From positions 1 to 22,610 of the forward strand of contig JAEXCG010000137.1 of NCBI GenBank assembly GCA_023402355.1: a stretch of DNA of 22,610 nt. Direction: 5' to 3'. Both the position numbers and the translations under genes were made by a program. Shown here piece by piece: positions 6,465-13,974 of the stretch (positions within the stretch are counted from its first letter, which is position 1; every line of letters starts with the position of its first letter). Source of the DNA: Bacillota bacterium (GTDB taxonomy: Bacteria > Bacillota > Clostridia > Christensenellales > Aristaeellaceae). Under the pieces are notes generated by a model. That model was not told the DNA's origin. It saw only the letters and a list, made by a program, of their open reading frames with translations, and searched no databases.

Positions 6465-7753
6465 AAGCTGCGCTTGGGATAATCCGATATGGTTTTGCCT
6501 TGCTGTTTGGCGTGCTGGTCTCGGTTTTGCTTGCAAATGTGCCCGATACGAAAAAAAACAGGACGCTCATTTTCCTGTTTTCGGGGTTCTCCATCATCGT
6601 GCAGGTCATCTGCTGGCGCAGGTTCGGGCTGGAAATCACGTCGCAGCTCTATCCGTTCATCGTGCACCTGCCGCTCGTCCTTTTTCTGGCTTTTTGCTTA
6701 AAGCGCCCCTGGCTCGTCTGTGTAACCAGTGTTTTAACCGCTTATTTGTGCTGCCAGGCGCCTCGGTGGGTTGGGTTTCTGGTGGGAACGCTCTTCCAAT
6801 GCGCTCTTGCCGACCATTTGGGGTACATCGGCGCCGTGGTGGGCACAGGCTTTATCCTGTTTCAATACGTGATCGAACCCACGCGCCGGTTGATGGAAAA
6901 ATCAACTCGGTCCTGTCTGCTCTTTGCGGCCATGCCGCTCATGTATTATCTGTTTGATTATGCGACCACCATTTATACGGATTTGCTTTATTCCGGTTCG
7001 CACAGCGCCGTGCAGTTTATGCCCTCGGTGGTCAGCATATTCTATTTTGTTTTCGTCCTCCTCTACTACGGAGAAATGCAAAAACACGTCAACGCCCAGA
7101 GGGATCAGGCGCTGTTTGCGCGCCAACTGCAGCAGGCGAAGGGCGAACTCGAAAACATGAGGCAAATGCAGGAAACGGCCGCAATCTACCGGCACGACAT
7201 GCGGCATCACTTCTCCCTGATCGGCACTTTGGCCGCCCGGGGAGAAGTGAAAAAGATCCAAGAATACCTCGCCGAGGCTGAGGCGGATATAGAGGCGATT
7301 ACCCCCGTTCGTTACTGCGAGAACGAAACCGTAAACCTGATTTTGTCCTTTTTCGCCGCGCAGGCGAAAAAACGAGGTGTTACCCTGTGCCCGGACGTCG
7401 CGCTGCCGGCGGAGCTGCCGATAGGCGAGACGGAACTATGCTCGCTCCTTTCCAATGCGCTGGAAAACGCTGTCGCAGCCGCTGCGCAGATGAAGGATCA
7501 GAGGCTGCGCAAGGTATATGTCTGCGCGCTCGTAAAGGACGGCAAGCTGGTCGTTTCAACCGAGAATTCCTATGTCGGCGTGGTTGATATGGATGGAGAA
7601 TTGCCTGTGTCCGCGCGGGCAGATGAAGGGCACGGCTTTGGCGTTAAGAGTATCGCCGCGATTGTAGAGCGCCATGGGGGACTGTATTCCTTTACGGCGG
7701 ATAACGGAATCTTTGTTCTGCGGCTCCTGCTCCCCCTGCGGGGAGATCAATAG
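6458..7753 (+). CDS. GHKL sensor histidine kinase (AgrC-like)
   Basis: 431 residues starting at GTG, with GGGGGGCG as ribosome-binding site inside the response-regulator gene. The first ~205 residues are hydrophobic, with about five or six membrane spans. A helical linker (about 206-245) follows, then YRHDMRHH with phospho-acceptor H246. The ATPase domain has N-box residues in LLSNALENAV (about 330-339) and the G-box GHGFGVKSI (391-399). This is the layout of peptide- or membrane-stress-sensing AgrC-type kinases. The translational overlap makes it the cognate partner of the response regulator. No AgrD-like peptide or AgrB protease gene is visible, so the signal is unknown. Confidence 0.92.
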   Translation: MLEAALGIIRYGFALLFGVLVSVLLANVPDTKKNRTLIFLFSGFSIIVQVICWRRFGLEITSQLYPFIVHLPLVLFLAFCLKRPWLVCVTSVLTAYLCCQAPRWVGFLVGTLFQCALADHLGYIGAVVGTGFILFQYVIEPTRRLMEKSTRSCLLFAAMPLMYYLFDYATTIYTDLLYSGSHSAVQFMPSVVSIFYFVFVLLYYGEMQKHVNAQRDQALFARQLQQAKGELENMRQMQETAAIYRHDMRHHFSLIGTLAARGEVKKIQEYLAEAEADIEAITPVRYCENETVNLILSFFAAQAKKRGVTLCPDVALPAELPIGETELCSLLSNALENAVAAAAQMKDQRLRKVYVCALVKDGKLVVSTENSYVGVVDMDGELPVSARADEGHGFGVKSIAAIVERHGGLYSFTADNGIFVLRLLLPLRGDQ

Positions 7754-7806
7754 CCCTGCGGACGGCCCATTCGGTCAAGTGACGGCACTTAAAGCGGTTT
7801 TGCCGC

Positions 7807-8337
7807 TCATTCCCGCACGCGGTTTTCCGAACGCAGCGCGTGCAGGTGCGACAAGGTGCGCTTGCGCACGCCATAGACCAGCGCAAAGATGCCCAGCGTA
7901 AGCAGCGCGCACAGGAGGTTGATGACGCTGCCGATCGAGAGGAAGATTACAAAGTTGAAAAGAGAGGGAAAGCCCACCATAAAGAGCAGGGGCGTATAGA
8001 ACTCCACGAGCTTTTGCAGGTGGCGCACCTTGGAGGCGTTGTCGCTGTACAGGTCGAACGCGCCCTCGGATGCCCTGCGGCGCAGGTACACCCAGTTCAT
8101 CCAGCGATCCACGTATTCGATGCCGGATTCCTGCAAAAAGTCGAGGTATTCCCGTTGCTGCTCCGCGCTGCCGTCCAGCAGATCGATGCGGTAGATGTAT
8201 TCGCCGGGCTCGCAGTCCTCAAACGTGTAACGCCAGAGAAAATAGCCCGTGAGCGCCCGGCCGCGTTTCGCCTGATCGTTCAAAAAGAGCTCTTCCTTCT
8301 CCGCGTCCATATAGTAGTGAAACTCATGCGTCCTCAT
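7807..8337 (-). CDS. DUF2812 membrane protein
   Basis: 176 residues. The soluble N-terminal part (about 1-110) has the DUF2812 character (FHYYMDAEKEELFLNDQAKRG, then ESGIEYVDRWMNWVYLRR). Two membrane helices follow at about 114-134 and 137-157, with a basic cytoplasmic tail. DUF2812 proteins are commonly encoded beside PadR regulators in Firmicutes, and here the start overlaps the PadR gene by 14 bases. The biochemical role of the family is not established; a membrane-stress or regulator-partner role is inference only. Confidence 0.88.
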   Translation of the reverse strand: MRTHEFHYYMDAEKEELFLNDQAKRGRALTGYFLWRYTFEDCEPGEYIYRIDLLDGSAEQQREYLDFLQESGIEYVDRWMNWVYLRRRASEGAFDLYSDNASKVRHLQKLVEFYTPLLFMVGFPSLFNFVIFLSIGSVINLLCALLTLGIFALVYGVRKRTLSHLHALRSENRVRE

Positions 8338-8650
8338 CTTTTTTTCCTCCCAAAACGGCGATGCCGTTGTGATAAAGCTCCCCCAGCCGCTCGACCTCCG
8401 CGGCGAGCGCGTCTCGCCCCAAGGACGTCAGCCGGTATTCCTTGCGCCGGGCGTCGCCCGAGGCGCAGGGCTCGATCCACCCCTTGGCGAGCAGGGAGCT
8501 GATCGCCCCGTACAGCGTGCCCGCGCCCAACGCGACGCGCCCGTGGCTAAACCCCTTCACCCGCTGCATGACGCCGTAGCCGTGCAGCGGCGTGTCCAGC
8601 GCGAGCAGGATGTAGTACACCGCCTCGGTCAGCGCGCCTTTTTCATCCAT
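8324..8650 (-). CDS. PadR-family transcriptional regulator
   Basis: 108 residues with the PadR winged helix: AVYYILLALDTPLHGYGVMQ, the recognition-helix segment VALGAGTLYGAISSLLAKGWI, and the wing ARRKEYRLTSLGRDAL. PadR proteins are usually dimeric repressors of their own operon. AGGAGG lies 8 bases before the ATG, and the promoter upstream carries two matching palindromes. It is translationally coupled to the DUF2812 gene. The inducer is unknown. Confidence 0.93.
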   Translation of the reverse strand: MDEKGALTEAVYYILLALDTPLHGYGVMQRVKGFSHGRVALGAGTLYGAISSLLAKGWIEPCASGDARRKEYRLTSLGRDALAAEVERLGELYHNGIAVLGGKKDEDA

Positions 8651-8668
8651 CGTGCCTTCCTCCTAAAC

Positions 8669-8723
8669 TATATCGTATAACGATATATCGCTTGACGAAC
8701 TAATTATATCGCGCGACGATATA
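8669..8723 (-). promoter_or_regulatory. Twin PadR operator palindromes
   Basis: Two 19-bp elements share the same 8+3+8 design: TATATCGT-ATA-ACGATATA (8669-8687, perfect) and TATATCGC-GCG-ACGATATA (8705-8723, one mismatch). Their centres are 36 bp apart. The second covers the -10 and spacer of the promoter; the first lies in the 5' leader. This is the expected layout for self-repression. Confidence 0.8.
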
Positions 8724-8731
8724 GTTGTCAA
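8703..8731 (-). promoter_or_regulatory. Perfect consensus promoter of padR-DUF2812
   Basis: On the minus strand, TTGACA (8731-8726) and TATAAT (8708-8703) are separated by 17 bases. Both are exact consensus. The operator at 8705-8723 overlaps it. Confidence 0.9.
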
Positions 8732-8733
8732 GC

Positions 8734-8764
8734 AAAAGCGGCGCGGAAATATCTTCCACGCCGC
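8734..8764 (-). terminator. Terminator of the beta-glucuronidase gene
   Basis: On the minus strand, GCGGCGTGGAA (8764-8754) pairs with the arm ending at 8738, with one G-T wobble and a short AT-rich loop, followed by TTTT at 8737-8734. It ends 3 bases before the padR -35 box. Confidence 0.75.
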
Positions 8765-8777
8765 AAAGCTGCGCTGT

Positions 8778-10562
8778 TTATTCTTTTTTGAGGGACATCT
8801 TCGACTCGTAATAGCGCCGGACGACGCCAAAGGCGAGCTTGCGCGTCCTGTGGTCGTCCGCGATCAGGCCCTTGCGGTTGAAGCCTTCCTGAACGGCATT
8901 CAGGCGGATGGGCGAGCGGAAGTCGTAGAGAATCCAGGGAAAGAAACCCTGTAGACGCCCCTCCGCGATTTCGAGCTGCTTTTCGTAGACCTTTGCCTGA
9001 TGTTCCTCGGCGTAGAGCTCCTCGTCGCCGCCGTGCAGGCCCGCCTTCGCGCCCGCGCCCGTTTCGCTGATGATAAGCGGCTTTTCGAGGCGCGTGTTGC
9101 GGAGGATTTCCGCAAGCGGCGCGTAGTCGCGATAGTACCAGCCGTAGTATTCATTGAAGGCGACGACGTCCACCACCTCGGCCAGCCGGTCGCACACGCG
9201 CATTTCGTCCACGTTGACGAGGCAGGCGGCGGTCGTCAGCCGCGTCGGGTCCAGCTTTCGGCACAGGCGCACGAGCCCGGCCATGAAGTCGAAGCGCTCC
9301 TGCGTGTCCGGGTTTTCGTTGCCCACGCTCCAGAGGATCACGCTGGCGCGGTTTCGGTCGCGCAAGATCAGCTCCTCCATCTGGCGCCGGGCGCAGGCCT
9401 CGGTCTGCGCGTCGGAAAAGGCGATGGCCCAGTAGACGGGGATTTCCTCCCACAGCAGCATGCCCAGCTCGTCCGCGAGGCGCGCCATCTGTTCGCTGTG
9501 CGGGTAGTGCGTCAGGCGCATCGCGTTGCAGCCCAGCGCCTTGGCGTCCAGAATGGCCTGTCTTGCCTCCGCCTCGGTCAGCGTGCGCCCCTTGCCGGGC
9601 GCTTCCTCGTGGCAGCAGACGCCGCGCAGGAAAATTTCCTCGCCGTTGAGCAGGATGCGCCGCCCCCGCGTCTCAATGCGCCGAAAGCCCACGCGGTCCT
9701 GTACCCGGTCGCCCTCGCAGGCGACGACGGCGTCGTAGAGCACGGGCGCGTCGGGCGACCAGCGCCTGGGACGAGCCTCGAGCTGTCCGCAGGCCGTGCC
9801 GTCCGGCGCGGCGATGAGCGCTGCGCGCTCGCCGAGCTCCGGCAGGGAAACCTCGACGCGCTCGCCGCCGCGCGCGCCGGACAGCCGGACGCGCACGTCG
9901 ATCCGCTCGGCCGAATCGGGGCTCAGGGCAAAAAACGCGTCCTGTATGAACAGGGCGGGCACGCGCAGCAGCGACACCTCGCGCGTCAGGCCGCCGTAGT
10001 TGAACCAGTCGTAGTTGAGCGAGGGCACCTGCCGGGCGTCGCGCGCGTCGTCCACCTGGAGAATCAGGCGGTTATGGGGGCGCAGCGCGTCCGTCAGCTC
10101 CACGCAAAACGGCGTAAAGCCGCCCTCGTGGCGCGCGAGGAGCCTGCCGTTCAGGAACACGCGGCAGGCGTAGTTGGCCGCGCCCACGCGCAGGAACGCG
10201 CGCTCGCCGTGCGCTTGAGGGACGTAATCGAACGTGCGGGCGTAGACGGCCGCGCCCTCGTAGAGCGCGTAGCGCTCGTCCTGACAGTTCCAGCAGCCGG
10301 GCACCTGCACGGTGGGCCAGGCCTCCAGGTCGAAATCCACGGGCGTGGGGCGGCCCTCGGCGTCGCGAGTCTTTTCCTCAAAGAAGCGCTTGCGCAGGCA
10401 GGTGTTGTAGGGGTCGGGCGTGAAATGCCACGGACCGGAGAGGCTTTCCTGCGCCCGGTCGAAGGGCTGAAGCGCCCCGACGGGGTCCACGGGCGGGATG
10501 TCGAATTCGGAAATCGGGTCGAGGCTCAGGAGCGTTCCGTAGTCTTCCTGCATGCGGTTCAT
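8778..10562 (-). CDS. uidA: Beta-glucuronidase (glycoside hydrolase family 2)
   Basis: 594 residues, close to E. coli GusA (603). The GH2 domains run in order: a sugar-binding jelly roll (about 40-200, ending NYGGLTREVSL), an immunoglobulin-like middle domain (about 205-295) and a TIM barrel (about 300-590). The acid/base is E416 (SVGNEN) and the nucleophile E500 (ISETGAG). NEYYGWY at 470-476 closely resembles GusA. The NxKG motif (N562, K564), which recognises the glucuronate carboxylate, supports glucuronidase rather than galactosidase activity. The extended active-site 'loop 1' of E. coli GusA is not present near 378-395, suggesting a different substrate range. No signal peptide is visible, so it is probably cytoplasmic. 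It has its own promoter and terminator. Confidence 0.88.
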   Translation of the reverse strand: MNRMQEDYGTLLSLDPISEFDIPPVDPVGALQPFDRAQESLSGPWHFTPDPYNTCLRKRFFEEKTRDAEGRPTPVDFDLEAWPTVQVPGCWNCQDERYALYEGAAVYARTFDYVPQAHGERAFLRVGAANYACRVFLNGRLLARHEGGFTPFCVELTDALRPHNRLILQVDDARDARQVPSLNYDWFNYGGLTREVSLLRVPALFIQDAFFALSPDSAERIDVRVRLSGARGGERVEVSLPELGERAALIAAPDGTACGQLEARPRRWSPDAPVLYDAVVACEGDRVQDRVGFRRIETRGRRILLNGEEIFLRGVCCHEEAPGKGRTLTEAEARQAILDAKALGCNAMRLTHYPHSEQMARLADELGMLLWEEIPVYWAIAFSDAQTEACARRQMEELILRDRNRASVILWSVGNENPDTQERFDFMAGLVRLCRKLDPTRLTTAACLVNVDEMRVCDRLAEVVDVVAFNEYYGWYYRDYAPLAEILRNTRLEKPLIISETGAGAKAGLHGGDEELYAEEHQAKVYEKQLEIAEGRLQGFFPWILYDFRSPIRLNAVQEGFNRKGLIADDHRTRKLAFGVVRRYYESKMSLKKE

Positions 10563-10588
10563 GAGACGTCACCTTCCTATGTTTCCGC

Positions 10589-10617
10589 ATTATAGGGCGC
10601 GCGCGGGCGCTTGTCAA
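10589..10617 (-). promoter_or_regulatory. Consensus promoter of the beta-glucuronidase gene
   Basis: On the minus strand, TTGACA (10617-10612) and TATAAT (10594-10589) are separated by a 17-base GC-rich spacer that is itself alternating GC. It lies 27 bases upstream of the ATG. Confidence 0.85.
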
Positions 10618-10628
10618 CCGCGCCGCGG

Positions 10629-10657
10629 TTGCGGTAGCGGGCGGCTTTGAGTATAAT
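10629..10657 (+). promoter_or_regulatory. Promoter of the DUF362 operon
   Basis: TTGCGG (10629-10634) and TATAAT (10652-10657) are separated by 17 bases. The promoter is divergent from the beta-glucuronidase promoter, and the two -35 boxes are 11 bases apart. Confidence 0.75.
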
Positions 10658-10663
10658 GATACG

Positions 10664-10798
10664 AAGAAGCGTACGAGCGGGAAGGGGCCGATTTCAGAGA
10701 GGCCCGCGGCGATAAACGGACAAGCCGTCCGCCGGACGGCCAAGCGGATGCATCGCCCCGGTGAGGGCGCGGCCTCCACGCGAAAGGGGAGGATGAAC
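10664..10798 (+). other. GC-rich structured 5' leader
   Basis: The predicted 135-nt leader contains a tight hairpin (CCGTCCG / CGGACGG near 10725-10739) and a GGGCC / GGCCC pair around TTTCAGAGA. The CAGAGAG segment recalls T-box Stem I sequence, but no T-box core follows. It may be regulatory; no known riboswitch class is recognised. Confidence 0.3.
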
Positions 10799-11893
10799 AT
10801 GGAAAGAAACGACGTGCTGAGCGTCTATGGAACGGACGCCCGGCAGATGGCGCGCGCCATTTTGGAGGCGGCGAAAATCGAGGAGCTGATCGGCCGGAAG
10901 GAGGCCCGCATCGCGCTCAAGCCCAACCTGGTGACGGCGCGGCCCGCGCAGGACGGGGGCACCACCCATCCGCTGCTGCTGGCGGGCGTCATCGAATACC
11001 TGCAGGAAAAGGGCTTTCGCCGCATTCAAATCGTGGAAGGCTCCTGGGTGGGCGACCGCACGCAGGAGGCGTTCGACGTCTGCGGCTACCGCGCCCTGAG
11101 CGAGCGCTACGGCGTGCCGCTCGTGAACACGCAGAAGGACGGCTCGCACGCGGTGGACGCGGTGGACATGCGGCTTAACGTGTGCGACTGCCTGCGGGAG
11201 ATCGACTTTCTCATCAACGTGCCCGTGCTCAAGGGGCACTGCCAGACGGGCGTGACCTGCGCGCTCAAGAACATGAAGGGCCTGATCCCCAACAGCGAGA
11301 AGCGGCGGTTTCACACGATGGGGCTCATGAAGCCCATCGCGCACCTGAACGCGGCGATTCGGCAGGACTTCGTGCTGGTGGACGCGATCTGCGGCGACCT
11401 GAACTTCGAGGAGGGCGGGAACCCCGTGCCGCGCGGGCAGGCGCTGGGCTTTCGCGACCCGGTGCTCTGCGACGCCTGGGCCTGCGAGGCGCTGGGCTAC
11501 GCGATATCGGACGTGCCCTACGTCGGCATGGCGCAGGCGCTGGGCGTGGGCAGCGCGGACGTGCAAAGCGCCCGCGTGCTGGAACTGAACCGCCCGCAGC
11601 GCCGCGAGAGCATTGCGCGAGGGACGCGCCGCGTCGCGCAGCTTAGCCGCTGCGTGCGGGAAAAGGACGCGTGCAGCGCCTGTTACGCCAGCCTGATCTA
11701 CGCGCTCGAGCGCCTCGACGCGGAGGGCCTCCCCGCGCCCCGGGAGGTCTGCATCGGTCAGGGCTTTCGCGGGCAGCAGGGCGGGCTGGGCGTGGGGCAG
11801 TGCGCCTGCGGCTTTGCGCGCTTCGTGCCGGGCTGCCCGCCGCGCGCGTCGGACGTGCTCGCCTTTTTGAAGACGCAGGCGGGGGAGGCGTAA
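10799..11893 (+). CDS. DUF362 domain protein with C-terminal cysteine clusters
   Basis: 364 residues. The DUF362 core carries KPNL (41-44), LKGHCQTGVTCALKNMKGLIP (about 144-164) and a DAICGDLNFEEGG segment. The last 80 residues hold two cysteine groups: C285-x6-C292-x2-C295, and C335-x-C337-x8-C346, the latter in VPGCPPRASDVLAFL. The VPGCPP stretch resembles the iron-sulphur segment of NuoB and hydrogenase small subunits, so a cluster-binding role is plausible. Function in this family is not established. The start at 10799 was preferred because GGGGAGG is 6 bases away; the in-frame ATG at 10793 abuts it. The next gene starts 3 bases after the stop, so the two form an operon. Confidence 0.85.
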   Translation: MERNDVLSVYGTDARQMARAILEAAKIEELIGRKEARIALKPNLVTARPAQDGGTTHPLLLAGVIEYLQEKGFRRIQIVEGSWVGDRTQEAFDVCGYRALSERYGVPLVNTQKDGSHAVDAVDMRLNVCDCLREIDFLINVPVLKGHCQTGVTCALKNMKGLIPNSEKRRFHTMGLMKPIAHLNAAIRQDFVLVDAICGDLNFEEGGNPVPRGQALGFRDPVLCDAWACEALGYAISDVPYVGMAQALGVGSADVQSARVLELNRPQRRESIARGTRRVAQLSRCVREKDACSACYASLIYALERLDAEGLPAPREVCIGQGFRGQQGGLGVGQCACGFARFVPGCPPRASDVLAFLKTQAGEA

Positions 11894-11896
11894 AGC

Positions 11897-12340
11897 ATGC
11901 GCATTTTGATCGACGCGGACGGCTGCCCGGTGGTGAGCGCCTGCGTGACCTGCGCCAGGCGGTTTGACGTGCCGGCGGTCATCCTCTGCGACGAAGCGCA
12001 CGCCATCGAGCGCGAGGGCGCGCAGACGATCACCGTCTCCAAGGGCGCGGACAGCGTGGACTTTCATCTGGTGAACATGGCGCAGCCCGGCGACGTGGTG
12101 GTCACGCAGGATTACGGGCTCGCGGCCATGGCGCTCGCCCGCCGCGCGCGGGCGCTGAACCAGAACGGCATGGAGTACACGAAGGAAAACATCGACGGAC
12201 TGCTGCTCGCCCGGCACACCGCGCGCAGGATTCGCAGCGGCGGCGGGCGGCTTAAGGGGCCCCGCAAGCGCACCCGCGCGGAGGACGAGGCGTTTGCGCG
12301 CGCGCTCGAGGCAATCCTGAAAGAGGAGCAAAACCGATAA
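11897..12340 (+). CDS. YaiI/YqxD family protein (UPF0178, DUF188)
   Basis: 147 residues matching the whole UPF0178 length. MRILIDADGCPV at the N-terminus, ADSVDFHLVNM and PGDVVVTQDYGLAA are the family motifs, and the conserved acidic residues (D6, D8, and those in SVDFH and TQDYG) resemble a PIN/NYN-like nuclease site. The tail is basic (RSGGGRLKGPRKRTRAED). A nucleic-acid role is likely but unproven for the family. It is in one operon with the DUF362 gene (3-base gap). Confidence 0.9.
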   Translation: MRILIDADGCPVVSACVTCARRFDVPAVILCDEAHAIEREGAQTITVSKGADSVDFHLVNMAQPGDVVVTQDYGLAAMALARRARALNQNGMEYTKENIDGLLLARHTARRIRSGGGRLKGPRKRTRAEDEAFARALEAILKEEQNR

Positions 12341-12341
12341 A

Positions 12342-12372
12342 CGGAGCGGCCTTCGCATGGAAGGCCGCTCCG
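12342..12372. terminator. Strong hairpin after the YaiI-family gene
   Basis: A 13-bp perfect stem (12342-12354 with 12360-12372) starts 1 base after the stop. On the plus strand no T-run follows; on the minus strand it is followed by GTTTAT. It may serve the convergent symporter transcript as well. 12373-12538 shows nothing else clear. Confidence 0.55.
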
Positions 12373-12538
12373 CAGCGTGCCGGCAAGGTGACATGGGCCG
12401 CTTTGCCGAGATTACGGGTGATTTTTTCGCTTTGCAAAACTGCGCTTTGTTCCGGGAAAAGCCCCGACTACGAAGAGCAAAGCGACTTGGCGCGAGGCAT
12501 GCGCTCCGTATGAAACGATGGGAACGCTGCTGCCCGGC

Positions 12539-13888
12539 TCAGCCGATTCCGCCGTAGAGGATGCCCAGGATGAAGACGACGACGGCCAGCGGCACGTAGA
12601 CGAAGCGCGCCATCGGGCCGAAGAGCCTGCCCAGCGGGCGGGCGCGGCCGGTCTCCAGCTCCCGGCGAATTTCGCGGTAGCCCAGCACGTAGTAGATGGA
12701 GACGGCCCCCAGCACCGCGCCGAACGGCACGACGATGATGGTGATGAAGTCCATCCAGCGGCCGACGTCCGGCTCCGCCTCGAGGAACAGGCCGACCAGC
12801 AGCGCGATGCCGCCGCACAGCAGCACGGCCGTCCGGCGGGGCAGGTGAAAGCGCGTCTGCCAGGATTCCGAGACCGCCTCGAACATGTTGATGAGGCTGG
12901 TAATGCCCGCGAAGGCGACGGAGAGGAAGAACAGCGCCGCGAAGAGGCGGCCCATGGGCATCTGGCGGAAGATGTTCGGCAGGGTGATGAACATCAGGGG
13001 CGGGCCCGCGTTCGGTTCGATGCCGAACGCGAACACCGCGGGCATGATCGCGAGCGCCGCGAGCATGGCGGCCAGCGTGTCGAACACGGCGGTGCGCACG
13101 GAGGCGGCGGGAATGTCCTCGGACTTGGAGAGATACGTGCCGTAGACGATCATGCCCGAGCCCGTGATGGAGAGCGAAAAGAACGCCTGCCCCATGGCCA
13201 TGACCCAGGTGTCGACCTTGAGCAGGTCCTCCCAGTGCGGGGTGAAGAGGAAGCGGTAGCCCTCCGCCGCGCCCGGCAGGAAGGCGACGCGCACGGCGAG
13301 GACGGCGAACAGGATGAAGAAGGCGGGCATCAGCACCTTGTTGATGCGCTCGATGCCCTTGGTGGCCCCCAGCATCAGGATCGCGCAGGAGAGCGCGACC
13401 ACCAGCGCGTGCCAGGGGACGCTGCCGAAGCTGCCCGTGGCCTCGCTGAAAAAGCGCGCGGCGTCCTCGGTGAGGATGGCGCCGGAGAGAGAGCCCGCAA
13501 ACGCGCGCACCACCCAGCCGACGATGATCGCGTAGCCGATGGCGATGCCCAGCGAGCCCAGCAGCGGAATCCAGCCCAGGACGTAGCCCGTCTTGCCCCG
13601 GCCGACGCGGTTCCAGCAGTATTCGTACGCGCCCAGCGTGCCGGTCTTCGCGCGCCGCCCGATCGCGAACTCCGCGGAGAGCCCGACGAAGCCGAACAGC
13701 GCCACGAACAGCACGTAAGGAATCAGGAATGCGCCGCCGCCGTATTGGCCCACGCGGTAGGGGAACATCCAAATGTTGCCCATGCCCACGGCGGAGCCGA
13801 CGCAGGCGAGCACGAAGCCCGCGCCCGAGCGGAAGCCGCCGTTGGCGTGCACGGAATCGGCGGGAGCCGACCTTCTTTTGTCGTTCAT
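12539..13888 (-). CDS. Sodium-dependent transporter, neurotransmitter:sodium symporter family
   Basis: 449 residues with the LeuT-fold NSS signature at the N-terminus: GFVLACVGSAVGMGNIWMFPY, whose unwound helix 1 binds Na+ and substrate. Eleven or so membrane helices follow. Other family segments include FFSLSITGSGMIVYGTYL (helix 6 region) and FAGITSLINMFEAV (helix 8 region). It should import an amino acid or similar compound with sodium. The start was placed at the ATG after AAGAAGGGG; the 21-residue upstream extension would overlap the promoter. The substrate cannot be deduced. It lies downstream of, and on the same strand as, the cysteine desulfurase, but with its own promoter. Confidence 0.92.
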   Translation of the reverse strand: MNDKRRSAPADSVHANGGFRSGAGFVLACVGSAVGMGNIWMFPYRVGQYGGGAFLIPYVLFVALFGFVGLSAEFAIGRRAKTGTLGAYEYCWNRVGRGKTGYVLGWIPLLGSLGIAIGYAIIVGWVVRAFAGSLSGAILTEDAARFFSEATGSFGSVPWHALVVALSCAILMLGATKGIERINKVLMPAFFILFAVLAVRVAFLPGAAEGYRFLFTPHWEDLLKVDTWVMAMGQAFFSLSITGSGMIVYGTYLSKSEDIPAASVRTAVFDTLAAMLAALAIMPAVFAFGIEPNAGPPLMFITLPNIFRQMPMGRLFAALFFLSVAFAGITSLINMFEAVSESWQTRFHLPRRTAVLLCGGIALLVGLFLEAEPDVGRWMDFITIIVVPFGAVLGAVSIYYVLGYREIRRELETGRARPLGRLFGPMARFVYVPLAVVVFILGILYGGIG

Positions 13889-13922
13889 CGATGTGTACCT
13901 GCCCCTTCTTTTGTCTGCTCTT

Positions 13923-13951
13923 ATACTACCCGATGAACGCGCAAAGGTCAA
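13923..13951 (-). promoter_or_regulatory. Promoter of the NSS transporter gene
   Basis: On the minus strand, TTGACC (13951-13946) and TAGTAT (13928-13923) are separated by 17 bases, in the 86-base gap after the desulfurase stop. Confidence 0.6.
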
Positions 13952-13974
13952 GGCCCACGCGTTTCCAGCTCGGT

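Noticed and set aside
5730..7753. Complete agr quorum-sensing system
   Set aside because: Regulator and kinase are agr-like, but no AgrB-type protease or AgrD-type propeptide is found around them.
9000..10595. Plus-strand open frame opposite the beta-glucuronidase
   Set aside because: No motifs, and the opposite strand carries all GH2 catalytic signatures.
10694..12394. 566-codon minus-strand open frame across the DUF362 and YaiI-family genes
   Set aside because: It spans two recognisable genes and the divergent promoter; composition is Arg/Ala/His-rich with no domain.
12518..13936. Plus-strand open frame opposite the NSS transporter
   Set aside because: Strongly charged, low-complexity translation (Glu/Arg/His/Asp) mirrors membrane-protein codons; the NSS frame is clearly real.
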